This document shows, one piece after another, positions 59,401 through 64,000 of a DNA stretch of 64,000 bases. Numbering within the stretch: position 1 is the stretch's first letter; each line of letters opens with the position of its first letter. This DNA is from Streptomyces sp. PCS3-D2 (GTDB taxonomy: Bacteria > Actinomycetota > Actinomycetes > Streptomycetales > Streptomycetaceae). The translations under genes and the position numbers were made by a program. The stretch covers positions 5,982,501 through 6,046,500 of the forward strand of contig NZ_CP097800.1 in the NCBI RefSeq assembly GCF_000612545.2, in the 5' to 3' direction. The notes beneath the pieces were generated by a model that was not told the DNA's origin, did not search any database, and was given only the letters and a program-made list of their open reading frames with translations.

Positions 59401-60483
59401 GATCCAGTCGGCCCACATCCGGTTCTCGGCGACATAGGACAGGAACAGGTCGGCCGGCAGCGCCGGGCGGCGCCGGGTGAAGGCGTCCCTGATGCGCAGG
59501 CGGACCTCCTCGCCGATGGCGGGCATGGAGGTGATCTCGCCGTCGGTGACCACGGCGGTCAGCCGCTCGAACGCCGAGAGCAGGGAGTTGGTCAGCCCGG
59601 CCTCGTCGCCGAAGGTGGCCAGCGTCTCCTCGTAGGCGTAGTACGGCCGGTAGGGGATTTCCACCGCGCCCCAGTAGGACGTCAGCTCGTCCCCGAGCAG
59701 GCCGCCCGGGAACCGGTCGAACTTGAGCCGGGCGAGCGCCCGGCCGGCGTCCGCCTTCTCCTTCTCGCCCTCGTCGATCCGCATCGGGACCGGGTAGATC
59801 TTGATGCCGCGGTCGTTGAAACGCTCGTCGATCTGGCGGGCCACGGCCGCGGCGCCGTCGATGGACTGGTCGGACAGGGTGAAGCAGTCGACCAGGACGT
59901 CCGGGAGGTGAACGGTGCAGATGTCCGCGATGTCGGACAGACCGGTACGGCTGTCGATCAGGACGTAGTCGTAGTTCCGCTTCATGTCGGCGCGTAAGGC
60001 GTCGAAGAACAGGCCGCCGCCGAGCCGGTCATAGAAGTTGTCCCAGTCGAAGGTGGACACCGTCGCCGAGTACTCGCGGTTCTGCCGTCCCGCCGAGACG
60101 AAGTCCAGGGTGCCGCCGTCCGGGAACTCCCAGCCCAGGATCTCCGGCGTGAGCGAGACCGCGTGCGGCTGGATACGCGCGTAGTCCTTGTGCCAGTCGT
60201 CGGCACGCGCCACCGGACTGGTCGCGGCCCACGCGTACTCGCTGATCAGGTCGATCACCCCGGTGGTGGCCCCGAGCGTGGAGGGGTCGAGGAAGGGGTG
60301 GAAGAAGCGGTGCAGGCCCGGGGCCTCCAGGTCCCAGTCCACGGCCAGCACCCGCTTGCCGTTGGCCGCCAGGATCCAGGCGGTGTTGGCCAGCGCCATG
60401 GTGCGGCCCGTGCCGCCCTTGTACGAGTAGAAGGTGACGATGCGCCCGTCACGGCCTTCGCTGCTGTCACGACTCGCTGTCAT
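56482..60483 (-). CDS. fxsT: FxsT: ParA-like, TIR-like, NB-ARC and TPR multidomain protein
   Basis: The 1333-residue protein has four parts. Residues ~15-330 are a MinD/ParA-like ATPase (TFYSYKGGTGRTMALANTAW with Walker A at 22-29; AVDWDLEAPGLHRFF; YVLIDSRTGLSDIAD). Residues ~343-465 are TIR-like (ADLFLSYVAENRMWADWIE). Residues ~500-900 are a STAND/NB-ARC unit (LFGLGGVGKTQVALEYV near 548; WLLVFDNADDPEAL near 626). The C-terminus (~905-1330) is TPR repeats (TLAAANNLALNLRLVGQYSR and similar). This is the plan of the 'FxSxx-COOH system' TPR protein. ATG 60483 overlaps the fxsC stop by 17 bases. Role in the RiPP pathway is not established; the domains suggest signal-dependent assembly. Confidence 0.86.
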   Translation of the reverse strand: MTASRDSSEGRDGRIVTFYSYKGGTGRTMALANTAWILAANGKRVLAVDWDLEAPGLHRFFHPFLDPSTLGATTGVIDLISEYAWAATSPVARADDWHKDYARIQPHAVSLTPEILGWEFPDGGTLDFVSAGRQNREYSATVSTFDWDNFYDRLGGGLFFDALRADMKRNYDYVLIDSRTGLSDIADICTVHLPDVLVDCFTLSDQSIDGAAAVARQIDERFNDRGIKIYPVPMRIDEGEKEKADAGRALARLKFDRFPGGLLGDELTSYWGAVEIPYRPYYAYEETLATFGDEAGLTNSLLSAFERLTAVVTDGEITSMPAIGEEVRLRIRDAFTRRRPALPADLFLSYVAENRMWADWIESVLTRAGFRVVPKDVSAERPPPSGGTGSAGDTLGGGTGISVDTAARTVVLLSTAYLKSARAVDVWERAAAEDPTGGRRQLVPLRVGDVRLSTPYIDRNPVDLFRLDEVHATAALLRAVERPMALPDSVAGSSHAGPRFPGTVPKIWNAPPRNPGFTGRSMVLERMRDQLGGGMAVVLPQPQTLFGLGGVGKTQVALEYVHRFMADYDLVWWISSEQTDDVVAALAELAVRLGVQTGEDMAAASQEAIDLLRRGVPSSRWLLVFDNADDPEALKRFFPTGGPGHVLVTSRNQSWSQYGDALPVDVFLREESVEHLQRRAPGLTTDDAEQVAIAVGDLPLAVEQAGAWIAETATPVAAYLEQLAQQAASVLALNQPPGYPEPVAATWNISIERLQSRSPAAVRLLQLCAFLAPEPISANLLYSKEMIDALKPYDASLQEKLVLGRVIREIGRFALAKVDQVSNSIQVHRLVQAVIRSQMPEEEQREARHAVHRILAGARPDDDEPIDNPETWPRFNTIWSHLTPSEARYCKEPETRRLLIDRVRYLWKRGDFKAAYQLGEELREAWKEMLGNDDLQYLYLRFHLSNILRSQGRFVEAKELDEITLERQKAVLGPSHPHTYMTTSGLANTLGALGQYAQAMELATEAHEGFSQIFHEAHPRTLAAANNLALNLRLVGQYSRAREIDQEVYDLRTEVLGPEHPYTLSSAQNLARDLREVGRYEDSVQLLSRTYEIYKRTLGRGFPGTLSAAKNLAVSLRRAGQLEDALRLTTATRARYRAKYTSVNPDLLSCELNLASDLFATGDPGGARDLAQEAVDEYMKVPGERHPYTLAAVNNLAVFLWGTGAAEQAEVMLRQTIRLMREVLGADHPHTAFATINLANARADQGDPEGALELERLAVPRLREALGALHPETLASSSNMAVSLDSMGRTEEAARVRTEAVVELARMLGEDHSLTRYARDERRVHRDLEPLAV

Positions 60484-61822
60484 CCGCGTCCCCCCGGTCG
60501 GTGTCGTTGCTGTCGTTGCCGTCGTTGTGGCCGCCGAACGCGTCGGGCGGAAAGGGCGCCCTGGGCGGGGAGGACGCAGGCCCGTCCATCCCCATCGGCC
60601 CCAGTAGCCGCGGTCGTTCGATGCGGGTGTTCCCGGCCGGCAGGTAGACCTGGGCGTGTCTGAGGAACTGCTGCGCCGCGGCCTCGACCACCTGGGGCAG
60701 GATCTGTCCGAGGGTCTCCATGTTGGCCACCCCGTTGGCGGCGGCCCGGCAGGCGGCGCGGCCCTGTCCCATCTTGACGGGCAGGGTCTCCTCCAGCCGC
60801 CGTGCCAGTTCGAGCTCCTTCGCGCGGCTCTGGCGGTCGTAGCGGTTCCACGGCACGACCACGTTGACCCAGGGGCGGGACTCCTGGTCGAAGGCGGCCA
60901 GGCGCTGGCGGCGGTGCTCGTCCTCCACCACCCAGCGGTCGACGATCAGGATCTCCGGCCGGGTCGGCGGCTGCTTGCTGTCGTAGTGCCCCGCCTCGTC
61001 GTCGAAGGAGCCGATGCTGGTCTGGTAGTTGAGGTTCTTGACCAGGTCCTCCGCGACGTACGCGATGGGCCGCTGGGCCACCGGATGGTACGGATTCCAC
61101 TCCAGTGCGCTGTCCCCGTAGTACTCGGGGCTGCGCCCGTCCGGCAGGTCGTGCCGGGAGGCCGCGGCCACGGTCACGTGGAGGGTGCGGGCGGGGCTGC
61201 TGCCGGTGGGGCCGAAGGCGCTCGGCACCCCGCGGTAGTCCAGCGGGCGGACGGGTTCGAGCCGGACCGTCTCGGCGACCCGGACGATGCGTTTGGCGAG
61301 CTCGTACACCGCCCGCTCGTACTGCTCGGCGTACCCGCGCAGTTTGATCAGCCCGTACAGCCCGTCGGTGACATAGCGCTCGCCGAAGGTGTTGTGGTTG
61401 AACTGCAACCGTTCGGCCGGGCCCGGCAGTTGCGAGGGGGGGACCGGCACCCACAGCGCGGGCACGATGGCCTCGGCCGGCTGGTTGCTCAGCGCCCCCT
61501 GGTGGATCGCCCGCTGCGCGAAGGCGTACCACTCCTTGCCGCACATCTCACTGGCGAAGTACCGCGGCGAGAACAGCGGGACGAAGACCCGGCAGGTGGC
61601 GAGCGCCGCCCCGAGCCGCTCCGACCAGCCCTCGCCGCTGCGTATCTCCCGGTCCATGAAGCCGGCCTCGGCCCCGGCGGGCAGGTCCGTCAGCGCCATG
61701 ACATGGCTGCAGAGATCACGGAACAGGCGCTCCACCCACATGTCGGGGTCGGGCCCCCCGGCCCCGAACCTCGGTGTATGCGCGTAACTGAGAAAAAAAT
61801 ACGGCTGCACTGATGCGGGCAC
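60467..61822 (-). CDS. fxsC: FxsC: TIR-like protein of the FxSxx-COOH system
   Basis: The ~451-residue protein begins with a TIR/SEFIR-like domain: QPYFFLSYAHTPRFG, DREIRSGEGWSERLGAALAT and FVPLFSPRYFASEMCGKEWY. A second domain contains PTRPEILIVDRWVVEDEHRR and WVNVVVPWNRYDRQSRAKEL. The tail is Asn/Asp-rich. This match to the FxsC family is from memory of RiPP clusters in actinobacteria. Start is uncertain: GTG 61822 is chosen because it directly precedes the conserved domain and follows GGGGGG; ATG 61882 is possible and adds 20 residues. It overlaps fxsT by 17 bases. Confidence 0.82.
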   Translation of the reverse strand: MPASVQPYFFLSYAHTPRFGAGGPDPDMWVERLFRDLCSHVMALTDLPAGAEAGFMDREIRSGEGWSERLGAALATCRVFVPLFSPRYFASEMCGKEWYAFAQRAIHQGALSNQPAEAIVPALWVPVPPSQLPGPAERLQFNHNTFGERYVTDGLYGLIKLRGYAEQYERAVYELAKRIVRVAETVRLEPVRPLDYRGVPSAFGPTGSSPARTLHVTVAAASRHDLPDGRSPEYYGDSALEWNPYHPVAQRPIAYVAEDLVKNLNYQTSIGSFDDEAGHYDSKQPPTRPEILIVDRWVVEDEHRRQRLAAFDQESRPWVNVVVPWNRYDRQSRAKELELARRLEETLPVKMGQGRAACRAAANGVANMETLGQILPQVVEAAAQQFLRHAQVYLPAGNTRIERPRLLGPMGMDGPASSPPRAPFPPDAFGGHNDGNDSNDTDRGDADDSES

Positions 61823-61901
61823 ACGCCCCCCGTCTCGAAGATGCGAGCGAAGAAACATCATTCCGGAGCTGCTTCGCCACATCCCCTCATCGTTCAGTCA
61901 A

Positions 61902-62744
61902 TCAGCATCGGTTTTCGGTCATCCAGTCAAGGGCGTGGTCAACGGCTTCCGGGACGGAGAAGAGCATGGCCGACGCCCCGCCGACCCGCCCCCTGCGCAC
62001 CCGCGAATCCGGGAACGCCCTGCCGATCTCGGCGAAATCGCCGTCATCCAGTGCGACGTCCTCGTATGCGGTCCACTCCCCCTCCTGGCGGGACCCCTGA
62101 TACCCCTCCGAAAGATTCACCTTCACCACACACTCGTACATGCGCAAGGGGGGCTTCGGAATTCGATACTCCGCGAGATGGAAAGCGGTGCAGACGGAAA
62201 ACCCCACATTGATCATCAGTACCTGTCCGCCCTCCCAGCACAGCTTTCCCAGGGGTGACTCCTCACCCAGGTGGCTTTCCAGGCGGTGCCCGTCGCAGAG
62301 CCGCTCCGCGTCCGCGCCGAGCGCGGCGAAAGAGGTCTGCGGGTGGGAGCTGCGTGCGGCGCCCGGTGCGGTGCGGACGGCCTCGGCGAGCGAGCCCATG
62401 CCCTGGCTGGGGGTGCTCGCCGGGTCGAAGGCGGGCATCCGCTCGACGAAGGCCCGCACCTCGGCCTCGTCCATCCCGGCGATCCGCTCCAGGTGGGCGT
62501 CGGAGGTTCGGGAATTCTGCGGGGTGAACGCGGGCACGACCAGGGTCCCGCGCGGGCCCAGGACGCCCGTCAGGGCGTCGCGCAGCTGCTCGGCGCGCAG
62601 CCCGGTCCCGCGCAGCGAGGCGTGGACCAGGAGCTGCATCCCCGGCCGTACGCCGAGCAGCCGCAGCTGCACCGCGAGCTGGAGGGTGCCCGCGGCCCGG
62701 CGGCCCCGCCCCGGTCCGGACGGGGCGGGGGAGTGGCCGCTCAT
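61902..62744 (-). CDS. AAC(3)-like N-acetyltransferase in the fxs operon
   Basis: The 280-residue protein has the marks of the antibiotic AAC(3) family: LLVHASLRGTGLRAEQLRDA, GTLVVPAFTPQNSRTSDAHL and ARSSHPQTSFAALGADAE with the catalytic His region, then GEESPLGKLCWEGGQVLMIN. Family members acetylate aminoglycoside amines. In this setting it more likely modifies the RiPP peptide or gives self-protection; both are inference. ATG 62744 overlaps the stop of the FxsB-like gene by four bases. It is about 79 bases from the fxsC start. Confidence 0.88.
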   Translation of the reverse strand: MSGHSPAPSGPGRGRRAAGTLQLAVQLRLLGVRPGMQLLVHASLRGTGLRAEQLRDALTGVLGPRGTLVVPAFTPQNSRTSDAHLERIAGMDEAEVRAFVERMPAFDPASTPSQGMGSLAEAVRTAPGAARSSHPQTSFAALGADAERLCDGHRLESHLGEESPLGKLCWEGGQVLMINVGFSVCTAFHLAEYRIPKPPLRMYECVVKVNLSEGYQGSRQEGEWTAYEDVALDDGDFAEIGRAFPDSRVRRGRVGGASAMLFSVPEAVDHALDWMTENRC

Positions 62745-64000
62745 GCGTCGACCGCCTTCAGCTCGTAGCGCAGCTCGGCCACCAGCTGTTTGCCGGTGAC
62801 CGTCAGCTCGGCCGCGGCCGAGAGCCGGTCCAGGGCCTCGTGGATGAGGTCCGAGCCGCCCGGCTCGGGCCCCGCGGTGGCCCGCCGGTACGCCTCCACC
62901 GCCACCCGCTCGTGCACGTCCGCCAGCAGCCGTGACACGGGTACCGGGCGCGACCGCCACGGCGACGGGTGCTGCCACTCCCCGTCCAGCGCGTACAGGT
63001 CGGTCACCTCGGTCAGGGCGCGCAGCCGGGTCCGCCGCCGTCCGGTCAGCAGCGCGAGCGCGGTCTCCCGTACGCCCGCCGCGTACGGCACCCCGAGCGC
63101 CCCCGGCCCGTGCCGGCCGGCCTCGCCCCAGCCGCCGGCCCGCGGGCCGCCCGCGAGCGGGGTGAGCGTGGTCAGCCCGACCGCCGCCGCCCGGGCGAAA
63201 CCGGGCACCGCCTTGTGCAGCAGCGCCCAGGCCCGGTCGAGCCGACCGCGCCACTCCTCGGTCTCGCCCGCGCCGAGCCGGAGCCGGGGCGGGCGGGGGA
63301 AGCAGTTGCGGTAGGGGTCGAGGTCCTCCAGCGCCACCGGCGCCGCGCCCGGGCCGGGAGACCAGGTGCGTACGGGCTGCCAGCGGGCGTCGCCCGCCGC
63401 CGGTCCGAAGCGGTGCTCGGAGCGGCCGTCCCGGGCGGCGTAGCCGTCGTCGGTGACGCGCAGGGAGGCCCGGCCCTCGGTGCCCGGCTCCCCGAGCCGC
63501 AGCAGGCCGAGCGTCGGCAGGTACACCTCGCCGTCCCGGTAGGCCACCTCGGCCGGCAGGTCCAGCCCGCCGCGCAGCACGGCCGCGGCGGCCAGCGCGG
63601 TGAGCCTGCGGGCCGCCTCCGCACCGCCGGGCCGGCCGTCGCGCGCGGCGTCCAGCGACGCTAGCACCCAGGTCCGGGTGTACGGGTGGTCCAGTACGGC
63701 GTCCAGCGCGTCGGCGCCCGTCTCCCCGGCCCGCTCCACGGCGGCCACGAGCTCCCAGGCGTGCGCCCATGCGGGGTCGCCGGCCAGGTCCGTGTTCAAC
63801 CGGGCCAGCAGGATCCGGGTCAGCTCCTCCTGGGAGCGGGTCAGTTCGGCCGGGTCGGACAGCTGCGGGGCGGTCTCCCGGTGCGCCGTGCGGCCCTCGA
63901 CCCCGTCGACCAGTTCGCGCAGGTCGGTGCAGTACACGGAGGGGTTGTCGAAGCCGTTGGGGTCGCGGTAGCGGTGGGTGTAGAGGCCGCCGCCGCACGA
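62741..64000 (-). CDS. fxsB: FxsB-type radical SAM/SPASM maturase, C-terminal part (5' end outside window)
   Basis: Only the last 419 residues are visible. They start with the end of a SPASM domain (CGGGLYTHRYRDPNGFDNPS, then VYCTDLRELVDGVEG), which in FxsB binds an auxiliary Fe-S cluster. The rest resembles the HEXXH-containing domain fused to some FxsB proteins. At the expected metal site the protein reads LLTGRRRTRLRALTEVTDLY (TGRRR at 63032-63046), so the HEXXH motif is absent. The radical SAM core would lie upstream of base 64000. FxsB links residue side chains to form cyclophanes in the FxsA peptide. Confidence 0.8.
   Translation of the reverse strand, partial: SCGGGLYTHRYRDPNGFDNPSVYCTDLRELVDGVEGRTAHRETAPQLSDPAELTRSQEELTRILLARLNTDLAGDPAWAHAWELVAAVERAGETGADALDAVLDHPYTRTWVLASLDAARDGRPGGAEAARRLTALAAAAVLRGGLDLPAEVAYRDGEVYLPTLGLLRLGEPGTEGRASLRVTDDGYAARDGRSEHRFGPAAGDARWQPVRTWSPGPGAAPVALEDLDPYRNCFPRPPRLRLGAGETEEWRGRLDRAWALLHKAVPGFARAAAVGLTTLTPLAGGPRAGGWGEAGRHGPGALGVPYAAGVRETALALLTGRRRTRLRALTEVTDLYALDGEWQHPSPWRSRPVPVSRLLADVHERVAVEAYRRATAGPEPGGSDLIHEALDRLSAAAELTVTGKQLVAELRYELKAVDA

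Noticed and set aside
61823-61901. Search for a small FxsA precursor gene between fxsC and the AAC(3)-like gene
   Set aside because: No short frame ends in an FxSxx pattern here; the precursor is expected upstream of fxsB, outside the window.

Overview
The window is a 64-kb piece of a Streptomyces (or very close relative) chromosome. The evidence is very high G+C with strong G/C bias at third codon positions, frequent GTG and TTG starts, U-tract-free hairpin terminators, a DmdR-type iron box, a SepF paralogue, a streptogrisin-type protease, and a gene order that I recall from Streptomyces genomes (recN-glycosyltransferase-pyrG-Nudix-TPR-ald-parA-scpAB-rluB and tyrA-cmk-plsC-der). All assignments come from reading the sequence and from family knowledge; no database search was run.

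Layout. 1-2427: 3' two thirds of a 23S rRNA, a 5S rRNA and a strong rRNA terminator. 2515-7268: an RGG/SYPRR-repeat protein with a helical TPR-like part, a convergent DUF1015 gene and a HAD phosphatase. 7293-10269: an iron-box-controlled siderophore-type ABC importer (two permeases and an ATPase, no binding protein). 10302-14690: an SCP2-like protein, then a coupled run of a small protein, TlyA-like methyltransferase and NAD kinase, followed by recN. 14947-21240: glycosyltransferase, PucR regulator, BBE-type flavoenzyme and a GH15 hydrolase. 21663-27645: pyrG, Nudix hydrolase, a STAND/TPR protein and alanine dehydrogenase. 27803-32744: an overlapping ParA / basic small protein / ScpA / ScpB / RluB operon. 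32773-35289: an NAD-metabolism operon (pnuC-nadR remnant, nrtR, ADP-ribosylglycohydrolase) behind a perfect NrtR-like palindrome. 35303-41254: RlaP-like nucleotidyltransferase, Rieske lipoprotein, DUF952, tyrA, cmk, plsC-like and der. 41268-54908: small conserved genes, an Rpf/LysM cell-wall protein, WYL regulator, PAP2 phosphatase, PIG-V-like membrane protein, MFS exporter, acyl-CoA dehydrogenase, SepF, a DUF5685 protein with a Cys-rich tail, a 1.2-kb stretch with no convincing gene, and a secreted serine protease.

The most unusual part is 55007-64000. On the minus strand it reads: C-terminal part of an FxsB-type radical-SAM/SPASM maturase (cut by the window edge), an AAC(3)-like acetyltransferase, a TIR-like FxsC, a 1333-residue FxsT (ParA-like + TIR-like + NB-ARC + TPR) and a four-helix SLATT/DUF4231 membrane protein. 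A SLOG-domain gene converges on it from the plus strand. This looks like an FxSxx-COOH ribosomal-peptide locus joined to parts otherwise known from nucleotide-signalled conflict systems. The FxsA precursor would lie beyond base 64000.

A second unusual point is 32808-33545. The first residues of a PnuC transporter are fused in frame to a NadR protein that has lost its P-loop and part of its adenylyltransferase domain, while the operator and the downstream coupled genes remain intact.
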